Source: Bacteroidales bacterium | GTDB taxonomy: Bacteria; Bacteroidota; Bacteroidia; Bacteroidales; Muribaculaceae | Length of the DNA: 60,458 nt | Direction: 5' to 3' | NCBI GenBank assembly: GCA_900770215.1 | Contig: CAAGJW010000075.1 | Span: forward strand, 1-60,458 | Shown: positions 33,032 to 41,125 of the stretch, piece after piece | Numbering within the stretch: the first letter of the stretch is position 1 | Layout: each line of letters starts with the position of its first letter | Position numbers and translations under genes: made by a program | The notes under the pieces: generated by a model | The model's database searches: none | Told to the model about the DNA's origin: nothing | Seen by the model: the letters and a program-made list of their open reading frames with translations, nothing else

Positions 33032-34813
33032 TTACTGCTGCTGCAGGATGATGGTGTTGATTGCTGTCACGTCGCTCACGTCGTAGCGACCGTTGCCGTC
33101 GACGTCGGCATTGGCCTCGACAAACGGCGAGGGCTCCCTGCCCAGTATCTTGTTGATAAACAGGGTGACGTCGGTGATATCGACACGGCCGTTGCCGTCG
33201 ACGTCGCCCAGCAGCTGAGTTGTGGGCTGGGGCAGATGGGTGCGTATCACGTTGCTCCAGCCCGACTCGCCGCTGGTGCCATACACAGCTTTCACCTTGT
33301 AGTCGTAGACTGCACCGCTTGCAAGCGAGGCTACAGTGTAGCTGGTGCCGGTGATGCCGCTGATGGTGCGCGAGGCCGTGTCGCCCGTCTCAACGGGGGC
33401 TTTGCTCGATGCATCGCCGCTGTACACCTTCACGTGCTTGAGCATCACACGCTTGCCTGTGGTGGTGTTTTCAATTTTCACCTGGTTGCCGGCACTGGCG
33501 CTGCCCTTGAGCACGGCTGTGTAGATGGCGTCGCTGCCCTTGAGCGTGAAGCTCTGGCTCGAGAGCGTGTTGCCCTCGTTGTCGACAAGGCTCACTTGCA
33601 TGGGCACACTGCTGTCGCTGCCGTAGGCCTTGGCAGTGACAGCCACAGTGGCCACGCCGCCGCTTGCCGCCAGGTCGACGGCCGGGCTGGTCACGCTGCC
33701 GTTGCCCTTGCCAGTGCCCAGGCGCAGGTAGCCGTTGTCGCTGTAATACTTGCCTGCCTTGTCCCAGGTGGTGGTGCCCTGGCTCATGTCCTCATCGAGC
33801 AGCAGGGCGGTTTGCCCTGGTGTCACGGGAGTGGTTGTGGTGTCGACTTTGCTCACAAGCAGCGTGTAGCTTGTGGCGCCCTGGGCTGCAGTCCATGCCG
33901 CAGTGAGCGAGGTGCTCGTCGAGTCGGTTGCCGGCAGCGCTGTGGGCGTGACGATGATTACGGTGGAGGTGTCGCCGTTCTCCTGCCAGGCGGTGCCTAT
34001 CTTGTTGCCCCACACATATTCCACCAGCTCGGGGTGGTCGACATAGGGGTTGCGGTTTTTCTGAATGTCGTAGACGGCATCGTTGCGCTCGCGCTCACGC
34101 TCGCTCACGGGGTCCTCGCGGTCCCACCTGAGCAGCATGGCGATGTACCAGTCCTTGTACACCGGGTAGCTGTTGCCGGCCAGCACGGCAGCGGCGTTGC
34201 TGTCGTTGCCGGGCCACGAAGCGATGCGGTTGTTGTAGCAAGTGGCCATGTAGAAGTAGATGCGGGCAAAGTCGCCCTTGTACTCGTCGTCGGGCTCCCA
34301 CACCTTGCCGCTGTAGCCTGTGGTGGTGCAGGTGCCCAGGCGCCCCTTGGCACGGTAGCTGCCATTGGTGAGCCGGGTGCCGCCCTCGCACTCGCCGAAG
34401 GGGTAGTTGCCGCGCTGGTTGTTGACATAGCCGTCGGTGGGCACCACGTGAAACAGGTCGGTCTTCATGGGTGTGGCCTTGGCAAACCAGCTTTGCGGCA
34501 TCGAGTGCTCGCGGTTGTAGCTGTCGCCTATGTTGGAGTAGCTGGCTCCCTGCTTCTGACCGTAGACGTATCGCACGTTGCTGTACATGTCGATGATATA
34601 GCCCTCGCTGTCGCAGTCGGTGGTCTTGTAGGCCGTCCACAGGCCGGCGTAGCTTATCGACGTGTGGCTGGAGATGATGTTGTAGAGTGCCTTGAGCAGG
34701 GCTTGTCCCGTCTTGCCTTGGGCTTGCTGGTAGTAGCCCGCGGGTTGCTTGGCTGCCAGGGCCATGACGACGATGGCAGTGCATAGCAACCACAGTGTAA
34801 TTGCTCGCTTCAT
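33032..34813 (-). CDS. Secreted endonuclease I-family nuclease with FN3-like and dockerin-like domains
   Basis: 593 residues with a signal peptide (first 20 or so). Residues about 25-270 are an endonuclease I/NucM domain with the beta-beta-alpha-metal motif NREHSMPQSWF (from 100) and FHVVPTDGYVNNQRGNYPFG. Then comes an FN3/carbohydrate-module-like region, and at the end two EF-hand-like repeats, DVDGNGRVDITD (537-548) and DVDGNGRYDVSD (570-581), in the arrangement of a type I dockerin. Such enzymes degrade extracellular DNA or RNA for nucleotides. Dockerins normally bind cohesins; none is visible here. It lies 30 bp after rlmN on the same strand. Confidence 0.9.
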   Translation of the reverse strand: MKRAITLWLLCTAIVVMALAAKQPAGYYQQAQGKTGQALLKALYNIISSHTSISYAGLWTAYKTTDCDSEGYIIDMYSNVRYVYGQKQGASYSNIGDSYNREHSMPQSWFAKATPMKTDLFHVVPTDGYVNNQRGNYPFGECEGGTRLTNGSYRAKGRLGTCTTTGYSGKVWEPDDEYKGDFARIYFYMATCYNNRIASWPGNDSNAAAVLAGNSYPVYKDWYIAMLLRWDREDPVSERERERNDAVYDIQKNRNPYVDHPELVEYVWGNKIGTAWQENGDTSTVIIVTPTALPATDSTSTSLTAAWTAAQGATSYTLLVSKVDTTTTPVTPGQTALLLDEDMSQGTTTWDKAGKYYSDNGYLRLGTGKGNGSVTSPAVDLAASGGVATVAVTAKAYGSDSSVPMQVSLVDNEGNTLSSQSFTLKGSDAIYTAVLKGSASAGNQVKIENTTTGKRVMLKHVKVYSGDASSKAPVETGDTASRTISGITGTSYTVASLASGAVYDYKVKAVYGTSGESGWSNVIRTHLPQPTTQLLGDVDGNGRVDITDVTLFINKILGREPSPFVEANADVDGNGRYDVSDVTAINTIILQQQ

Positions 34814-34843
34814 GTTGTTGAGATGTGAAGGGTATAAAAGTTG

Positions 34844-35926
34844 TTAATTTGTTGTTTTGTTGCTCTTGCTGTTGTCCTTTTTAGCCAGGTCTTTCACCTT
34901 GCCAGCCAGCATGCCGCAGGCGGCCGATATGTCCTCGCCTCGGCTGCGGCGTATCGTGCAAGTGATGCCGTGCCCGTTGAGGTAGTCGCGGAACTGGGCC
35001 ATGCGCTCGTCGCTACTGGTGCGCAGCTTGGGCACGCCCGGTATCATGTGGTAGCGTATGAGGTTGACGCGCACGTGCTCGTTGGGTATGATCTCGCGCA
35101 GGGCCTCGGCGTGCTTGATGTCGTCGTTGAACCATTGCCACATGATATACTCGAGCGAGAGGCGACGCTGGTGGGCAAAGTCATACTCGCCCAGCATCTC
35201 GAGCACCTCCTTTATGGGATACACCTTCTCGATAGGCATCATCGAGCCGCGCTCCTCGGCAATGGCGTTGTGCACGCTCACGGCGATGTGCACCTGGGTG
35301 GTCTCGACCAGCTGCTTGAGGGCGGGTTTCACGCCCACTGTCGACACGGTGATGCGCTTGGGGCTCCAAGCCAATCCCCAGGGGGCAGTGAGTATCTCGA
35401 TCACTTTGAGCACCTCGTCGGGGTTGTCGAGCGGTTCGCCCATGCCCATAAACACCACGTTGGTGAGTTGCCCGCTCTCGGGCACGCTCAGTATCTGGTT
35501 CACAATCTGGTTGGCTGTGAGGTTGCCGTGATAGCCCTGGCGGCCGGTCATGCAGAAGTAGCAGTTCATGCGGCATCCCTTTTGGCTCGATATGCACAGC
35601 GTGGCGCGGTCCTCGTCGGGGATGTAGACGCTCTCAATGCTCTTGTCGTCGCCTGCTGCAAAGAGATACTTGACCGTGCCGTCGGCGCTGCGCTGGGCGC
35701 TCTCGGGGGCGTAGAGCCCCACCTTGAAGCGCTCGGCGAGCTTCTGGCGGTTGGCCTTGGAGATGTTGAGCATGTCGTCGAAGCTTGTCACGCGCTTGAC
35801 GTAGATCCAGTCGGTGAGTTGCTTGGCTACAAATTTTGGCATTCCAAGCTGTGAGGTCACCTCCTGCAGCTCTTGCAGGGTCATGCCGGCAAGCGGCTTG
35901 AGTTGTTTGGTCTTGATGACTTGCAT
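34844..35926 (-). CDS. rlmN: Dual-specificity rRNA/tRNA adenine-C2 methyltransferase RlmN
   Basis: 360 residues. Radical SAM enzyme that methylates A2503 of 23S rRNA and A37 of some tRNAs. The CxxxCxxC cluster is CRMNCYFC within SSQKGCRMNCYFCMTGRQG. Also visible are NVVFMGMGEPLDN, the conserved STVGVKP and the C-terminal RxxRGxDIxAACGML region, whose cysteine is the methyl-carrying residue. A -7 box TAACTTTG (complement of 35951-35958) lies 25 bp before the ATG. Probably an operon with the endonuclease. Confidence 0.95.
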   Translation of the reverse strand: MQVIKTKQLKPLAGMTLQELQEVTSQLGMPKFVAKQLTDWIYVKRVTSFDDMLNISKANRQKLAERFKVGLYAPESAQRSADGTVKYLFAAGDDKSIESVYIPDEDRATLCISSQKGCRMNCYFCMTGRQGYHGNLTANQIVNQILSVPESGQLTNVVFMGMGEPLDNPDEVLKVIEILTAPWGLAWSPKRITVSTVGVKPALKQLVETTQVHIAVSVHNAIAEERGSMMPIEKVYPIKEVLEMLGEYDFAHQRRLSLEYIMWQWFNDDIKHAEALREIIPNEHVRVNLIRYHMIPGVPKLRTSSDERMAQFRDYLNGHGITCTIRRSRGEDISAACGMLAGKVKDLAKKDNSKSNKTTN

Positions 35927-36047
35927 AATTGTTTTATTTTAAGCGGACTGCAAAGTTACTCAAAATTTTCAACACATGCACTCCCTTGGCATGTACAATT
36001 GCATCTTTTTCCCGATGGTGCAATGCCGGCTCCATGGCAGAGTGCAC

Positions 36048-36079
36048 AAAAAAGGCCTGAGCGCCGTAGCGCCCAGGCC
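36048..36079 (-). terminator. Terminator at the end of the glycerol-3-phosphate run
   Basis: GGCCTGAGCGC (36054-36064) pairs with GCGCCCAGGCC (36069-36079) with one mismatch; followed on the minus strand by six T residues. Confidence 0.8.
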
Positions 36080-36115
36080 CATATTGTTGAGAGTCTATGA
36101 GAAGAGGATTAATCC

Positions 36116-37099
36116 TTATTTGATTTTCTCATACACATACACCTCGTGGATCTCGCCCGTGTAGCCTTCCTCCTTGAATGGGCCTTGGCTCATACCCAGG
36201 ATGATTTGAGTGCCACGGTTGTTGAGCACCAGCAGGTCGTCGGTGTTGGGATCAACGGTAAGACCCTCGATCTCGCCGCAACGACGGAAGCTCTTCATCT
36301 CCATGAACAGGGTGAGAGGACGTGCAAATGCGCCAGCTGCGATGAGACCAGTGCGAGTCACCACCTTGCCTTTGGCATCGGTCTTCACGTTCCACGGGTC
36401 TTTCTTCACAGGCTCGGTGCCTTGCTTCAAGCCGTAGTAGGGAGCACCCGAGATGTCGGCCTTGTAGATGTTGTCGGGGATTTGGTAAGTCGACTCACCG
36501 TCATCGGCCGAGAACAGCATCGTGCCGTCGCACACATAGATGCCTTGGCACCAGTAGGGCTCGGGGCGGCATTGCATCTTGGTGTAGTACTTCTTGGTAG
36601 CCAGGCTGTAGGCATACACATAGCGGCTGTCAACCCAGTCGCTCAGCCACACGAGGCCTTGCTCACGGTCGACTGCAACACCCGAAACCTCGACTTGGCC
36701 CGACTCGGGCGACCAAGGAATATCCTCGATCCATTGCAGCGTCTTGGCATCGTAGATCGAGACGCTGATGTTCTCGCCACGGCCCAGGTTGAAGTGCTCG
36801 TTGCCGGTATATATCTTGCCGTCGTAAACGTCGATGTCGCCGAAGTGGTTGGCCAGCTCAGGATGCGGGAACAAGCCGTCCTTGTCGGTCTTCACACGCT
36901 TCTGCACCAGGTTCCAGTTGTGGTCAAACTTGTAGAGGCCGCGAGTGTCGGAGATGTAGAAATAATCCTTATCGGCTGCTACACCTTGGCGTCCAGGAAC
37001 TTGCACCACCTTCTTGAGGCGATACTCGGTGCCCAGATGCTGTGCATAGGCTGCTGTGCCTAAGCAACATACTGCTAAAAGAATTAATAACTTCTTCAT
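36116..37099 (-). CDS. Secreted beta-propeller-like protein, function unknown
   Basis: 327 residues with a signal peptide (ending AYAQ). The rest shows repeated propeller-type strands: GRQGVAADKDYFYISD, FGDIDVYDGKIYTGNE, SGVAVDREQGLVWLSDW, QGIYVCDGTMLFSADD and EIEGLTVDPNTDDLLVLNN. I do not recognise a catalytic signature; the pattern is closest to SMP-30/NHL or phytase-like propellers. It is the last gene of the minus-strand glycerol-3-phosphate run, 101 bp after the porin gene and closed by a terminator, so a periplasmic role in binding or hydrolysing phosphodiesters or glycerol phosphates is a reasonable guess only. Confidence 0.7.
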   Translation of the reverse strand: MKKLLILLAVCCLGTAAYAQHLGTEYRLKKVVQVPGRQGVAADKDYFYISDTRGLYKFDHNWNLVQKRVKTDKDGLFPHPELANHFGDIDVYDGKIYTGNEHFNLGRGENISVSIYDAKTLQWIEDIPWSPESGQVEVSGVAVDREQGLVWLSDWVDSRYVYAYSLATKKYYTKMQCRPEPYWCQGIYVCDGTMLFSADDGESTYQIPDNIYKADISGAPYYGLKQGTEPVKKDPWNVKTDAKGKVVTRTGLIAAGAFARPLTLFMEMKSFRRCGEIEGLTVDPNTDDLLVLNNRGTQIILGMSQGPFKEEGYTGEIHEVYVYEKIK

Positions 37100-37200
37100 A
37101 ATGAAAAATGTTTTTGGTTAAAAAAGTTAATTAATAGAATAATGAGAGTTTTTATAGTTTGAAATCTATGAATAGATCTTGTCTTTAAGTGTCTCAACCA

Positions 37201-38436
37201 TTAGAAGCAGAAACGGCCCATGAGCTGAATCTGGTTGCGGCCGCTGTAGTCGTTGCCGTTGCTGGCATACTGCTTGTCGTTGAAGAAGAAGTGATGATAG
37301 TTGAATTGGATCGTCACGTTCTTGAACAGTTGATAGTTCAGACCGAAGAGGATGCGGTTGTAGTTGTAGTTGGCATTGCACTTTTGGATCTTCTCACCCT
37401 GGGGGTTCACAGTGTTCTGCATCTTGTCGCGGTACATGTCCCAACGCACGATAGGCAGCCACTTGCCCACATGGTAGCCGGCCAGCACATAGGCGCCTTG
37501 CTCGTTGATGCGCTTCACATCGTTGACAGTCGACTTCACAAAGCCATACTCACCGCGCAGGTCAAGACCTTGAGGATCGTTGTACCAAGCGCCCACCACG
37601 AAGCGGTGCATGGGGTTGTACTTGCCGCCGTCGGCAATCTTGGAGTTGTCTTTGTACTTACCGTAGTTGTAGGTAGCCTTGATGTTGAAGAACTTCACGG
37701 GGCGCACGGTTGCACTCACATAGAAGTCCTTGGAGCTGTTGTCGTCGTCCTTGCAAGGAATAGAACCGTTGGTCAAAGCCAGGTCGTAGTGCAGGTAGCG
37801 GAAGCCCTTGCCACTGTCGAAGAGATCACCCATCAGCATCACGCCCAGGTCACGGCCGTAGTCGACGAAGTTGTACTCGTAGGGGTTGCGGCATGCCATG
37901 CGGTAAACGATGTTGGAGAAGTCGACGGTCTCCAAGGTCTTTGGAGAGATGTCGTAGTTCTCATAGCCCAGAGGAGTGTAGAATTGACCGGCGCGAATCT
38001 TGAACTCGGGCATGATTTTCCAAGTTGCAAATGCGTCCATCACTTGCAGGTTCTTCTGGCCGTTGCCGTTGGTCGAACCAGCGATGCCGTTGAAGGCCTC
38101 GATTTGCAGGCGGAAGTCAACCTTCTCGCCCACCTTGCCGTCCATGATCAGGCGCAGGCGCTTGGCCTGGAACGAAGAAGTGGCGTGAGAGCCGTCGTAG
38201 CTGTCTTGTGCCCAGTTCCAGCCCGTCTGCAGGTAACCAGAGATCTTCGGCATGTTGGCCAGGATTTTCTCCCAAGTCGATTTTTCTTGTGGAGCGGGAG
38301 TAGCCTCGGCAGTTGGCTCGGCAACTGCTACGGTAGTGGGTTGCTCTGGAGTTGCAACAGCAGTGGCGTCCTCGGCATACATTGCGGGAGCCGACATCAC
38401 TGCACAGCCTAATAATAATGAGAAAACTTTTTTCAT
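37201..38436 (-). CDS. OprO/OprP-type outer-membrane porin
   Basis: 411 residues. Signal peptide (first 21), then a proline/alanine/threonine-rich linker and a 16- to 18-strand barrel pattern with alternating aromatic residues, ending in phenylalanine (LMGRFCF) as outer-membrane barrels do. Segments such as KISGYLQTGWNW, FQAKRLRLIMDGKVGEKVDFRLQIE and IRAGQFYTPLGYENY are those of the phosphate-selective porin O/P family. Lying between glpT-type transporters and a phosphatase, it is likely to admit glycerol 3-phosphate or other phosphorylated compounds (inference). A -7 box TAAATTTG lies at the complement of 38528-38535. Confidence 0.9.
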   Translation of the reverse strand: MKKVFSLLLGCAVMSAPAMYAEDATAVATPEQPTTVAVAEPTAEATPAPQEKSTWEKILANMPKISGYLQTGWNWAQDSYDGSHATSSFQAKRLRLIMDGKVGEKVDFRLQIEAFNGIAGSTNGNGQKNLQVMDAFATWKIMPEFKIRAGQFYTPLGYENYDISPKTLETVDFSNIVYRMACRNPYEYNFVDYGRDLGVMLMGDLFDSGKGFRYLHYDLALTNGSIPCKDDDNSSKDFYVSATVRPVKFFNIKATYNYGKYKDNSKIADGGKYNPMHRFVVGAWYNDPQGLDLRGEYGFVKSTVNDVKRINEQGAYVLAGYHVGKWLPIVRWDMYRDKMQNTVNPQGEKIQKCNANYNYNRILFGLNYQLFKNVTIQFNYHHFFFNDKQYASNGNDYSGRNQIQLMGRFCF

Positions 38437-38527
38437 AATAAAAATTGTTAATAGTTAAACTTTGATTATTTTATAACAAAACTGTGAATTTTTTATGCTT
38501 CAAAAAGTCCTTGTAGGTTTTACTTTA

Positions 38528-38535
38528 CAAATTTA
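38528..38535 (-). promoter_or_regulatory. -7 box upstream of the porin gene
   Basis: TAAATTTG on the minus strand, about 90 bp before the start. The -33 is poor, so this may be a secondary promoter inside the island. Confidence 0.4.
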
Positions 38536-38577
38536 GAAATATTTTTTTCAAAACGAAAGAAAATTAAAAAAAATTTT

Positions 38578-39444
38578 CTAAATCTTTCTTGATTTTTCAA
38601 GTAACTGGCCGAAAACCTCGATGTTTAGAGCTGTGAGGTCGGGATTGGGGTCGTTGGCCAGCGCTGTCTCGAGCGTGGTCTCGCCACTCAGCACCAGCAC
38701 GCCCAGGCTGCCGGCGTTTTGCGCAGTGGCCACATCGGTGTAGATGCGGTCGCCCACCATGGCTATCTCGTCGCTCTTGAGGCCGTACTTGTCGCGTATG
38801 CAGTAGAGCATGTTGGGGTTGGGCTTGCCTATCACCACATCGGCCTTGCGTTTGGTGGCACCCTCGATGCACTTCTGCAGCGAGCCGCAGTCGACCAGTA
38901 TGGTCTCCTCATCGGTGGGGCACACCCAGTCGGGGTTGGTGGCAATGTAGGGTATTTCGGGCTTTGAGGCCCACCAGGCAGCGCGGCACAGGCGGCTGTA
39001 GACGAGCGTGGTGTCGAAGGCCACCACCAGCAGGTCGGGGCGGTCGGCAGGATCGTCGGCACACAGCTCGAAGCCAGCTTTCACAAATTCCTCTTGCATG
39101 CTGGGTGTGCCCAGCGTGAAGAGGCGCTTGGCCTTGGGATAGTGCTGCTTGATGTAGTCGATGGTGGCCAGCGAGGAGGTGTACATCTGCTCATCGGTGG
39201 CCTTGATGCCCAGGCGCTCGAGCTTGAGCAAGTAGTCCTTGTGGCTCTTGGTGGGGTTGTTGGTCAGGAACGAGTAGGTGATGCCGTTGCTGGTGAGTGT
39301 GTCGAGAAACTTGTGGGTGTAGGGAAACAGCGTCGAGCCCATGTAGATGGTGCCGTCCATGTCGAGTGCCACATGCTTAATCTTGCGGCACCAGTCCATG
39401 AGTTTCTCCTCGCCCAGCGGCGACATGTATCTGTCAAATTTCAT
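38578..39444 (-). CDS. HAD-IIA (NagD-like) phosphatase
   Basis: 288 residues from ATG 39444; the frame is open upstream but not homologous. Motif I is LDMDGTIY with both aspartates, motif II FLTNNPTKS, and the late part IGKPNPNMLY and MVGDRIYTDVATAQNAG are motifs III and IV. The cap is of the C2 type. HAD-IIA proteins dephosphorylate small phosphates such as nucleotides, phosphoglycolate or glycerol 3-phosphate. Its place between G3P transporters and a phosphate-type porin favours glycerol 3-phosphate or a related metabolite (inference). Confidence 0.88.
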   Translation of the reverse strand: MKFDRYMSPLGEEKLMDWCRKIKHVALDMDGTIYMGSTLFPYTHKFLDTLTSNGITYSFLTNNPTKSHKDYLLKLERLGIKATDEQMYTSSLATIDYIKQHYPKAKRLFTLGTPSMQEEFVKAGFELCADDPADRPDLLVVAFDTTLVYSRLCRAAWWASKPEIPYIATNPDWVCPTDEETILVDCGSLQKCIEGATKRKADVVIGKPNPNMLYCIRDKYGLKSDEIAMVGDRIYTDVATAQNAGSLGVLVLSGETTLETALANDPNPDLTALNIEVFGQLLEKSRKI

Positions 39445-39499
39445 TTTTTTCTTGTCTTTTCTGTTACAATATTGTGACTTTAAGTTTAGTCGAGCGCAA

Positions 39500-39526
39500 T
39501 CACCCTCCCTGCAGTCGGGAGGGTGA
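39500..39526 (-). terminator. Hairpin between transporter and phosphatase genes
   Basis: TCACCCTCCC (39500-39509) and GGGAGGGTGA (39517-39526) form a perfect 10-bp stem. It has no T run, so it may be an RNA-processing or stability element, or a partial terminator inside the operon. Confidence 0.45.
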
Positions 39527-39571
39527 GTTGTGGTTGCAGCAGGACCACGCAGGCCGGCTGCATGATGGCGA

Positions 39572-41074
39572 TTAATTCTCGTCGTAGTCGATGCTGTTGG
39601 CACGGGCGTAACCGTCGCGCGGAGCCTTCCACATCGAGATGAGCACGAGCATGCCGATGAGCGCCACGACAATCATGGTGCCAAACACAGCTGCCCAGCC
39701 ATAGGAGTCGGCCACATAGCCCACGATGATGCCGCTCAGGCCGCTGCCCAGGTAGCCCAGGATGCCGGCGATGCCGTTGGCGCGGGCGCTGGCCTCCTTG
39801 GTGGCCTGGTTGCCCAGCTCGATGCCGATGAGGGCCTGCGGGCCGTAGATGCAGAAGCCAGCGCACATGAGCACGATCGAGATGTAGAGCAGGTTGTTGA
39901 CGTGCATCTTCACCATGGTGAAGAAGATGGCCATGAAAATGGCTGCACCCAGCATGCACACCACACAGGTGTGGTGGCCCTTGCCCTTAAACACGTGGTC
40001 GGTGATGTAGCCCCACGACAGGGTGCCGATGATGCCTGCAATCTCAAAGCCGGCAGTTGTCCATGCAGCCTTGGCAATGTCGAGGCCGCTGGCCTCGGTC
40101 AGGAACTTGGGTCCCCAGTCGAGGATGCTCATGCGCACGATGTAGACAAAGAGGTTGGCGATGCAGAAGGTCCACACCCAGCGGTTGGTCCACACCATCA
40201 CTTTCTCAAATTTTGCCTTGGCTTTGGGGTTCTTGCTCTCGGTCACCTTGAGCTTGGTGCCGGGCAGGTCGGGCAGGCCTACTTCCTTAGGCTCGTCGCG
40301 CAGGCAGGTGAACAGGAAGACTGCACCGGCCAGTGCCAGGCAGGCAGGAATCCAGAAGCACCACTTCCAGGCGCCGTAGTGGGCGGCATAGGAGAGCGCC
40401 TTGGTGGCAGCGTCGGCCACGTCGTTGTTGGTCAGGTTGGCCGTAATGGCTTTCACCACCTCGGGGTGGTTGCTCATGTCGGTGCCCAGCGAGCCCATGA
40501 TGGCGCCGCACACCACCACTGCCAGGGCTGCGCCCACCGAGTGCGAGCAGTTCCACACACTCATCTTGGTGGCCAGCTGGCTGGGGTGTATCCAGTGCGG
40601 CAGGATGCGTGCGCACGGAGGATAGCCCATGCCCTGGAAGAACTGGTTGAGGATGATAGTTACACCCATGATCAGGATAAACATGTTGATGAAGTCGGGT
40701 CCTGTGTAGGTGCCCGTGATCATGGTGCTCAGGTTGGCGCCTGCACCAAAAAAGAAGTTGCTCACGGCGCACAGCAGCAAGCCCAGCGACATCACCAGGC
40801 GGCCTTTGTACTTGTCGACGGTGTATCCGTTGATGAAGCGCGAGAACCCGTACACCAGCGAGCCGGCAAAGATGATCCAGCCGAAGCTCTTGTTGGTGAT
40901 GCCATACTCGGCGGTGATTCCCGGCATGGCCACACTCATGTTTTTGCGCACAAAGTAGAAGAGGGCGTAACCTATCATGGTCACGATGATGGTCTTCCAT
41001 TGCCAGCTCAGAAATCTCTTGCGGTCTTTGCCCAGCGAGGCATAGACGTCAGTTTTTTCTTCTTCTTTTGACAT
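39572..41074 (-). CDS. OPA-family (GlpT-like) organophosphate:phosphate antiporter, second copy
   Basis: 500 residues, 12 membrane segments. The first helix (YALFYFVRKNMSVAMP) and the loop GMGYPPCARILPHWI are the OPA-family marks (GlpT, UhpT, PgtP). Longer than the neighbour at 41126, with a large central insert (about residues 130-230) between conserved helices, and a charged N-terminus (MSKEEEKTDVY). It may prefer a different organophosphate, such as a glycerophosphodiester or phosphoglycerate. Starts 51 bp after the glpT gene on the same strand. Confidence 0.88.
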   Translation of the reverse strand: MSKEEEKTDVYASLGKDRKRFLSWQWKTIIVTMIGYALFYFVRKNMSVAMPGITAEYGITNKSFGWIIFAGSLVYGFSRFINGYTVDKYKGRLVMSLGLLLCAVSNFFFGAGANLSTMITGTYTGPDFINMFILIMGVTIILNQFFQGMGYPPCARILPHWIHPSQLATKMSVWNCSHSVGAALAVVVCGAIMGSLGTDMSNHPEVVKAITANLTNNDVADAATKALSYAAHYGAWKWCFWIPACLALAGAVFLFTCLRDEPKEVGLPDLPGTKLKVTESKNPKAKAKFEKVMVWTNRWVWTFCIANLFVYIVRMSILDWGPKFLTEASGLDIAKAAWTTAGFEIAGIIGTLSWGYITDHVFKGKGHHTCVVCMLGAAIFMAIFFTMVKMHVNNLLYISIVLMCAGFCIYGPQALIGIELGNQATKEASARANGIAGILGYLGSGLSGIIVGYVADSYGWAAVFGTMIVVALIGMLVLISMWKAPRDGYARANSIDYDEN

Positions 41075-41125
41075 AGTCTTGATATTTAAAAAGATGTAAT
41101 GTTAATGTAGTCTCTTTTTAATAGA

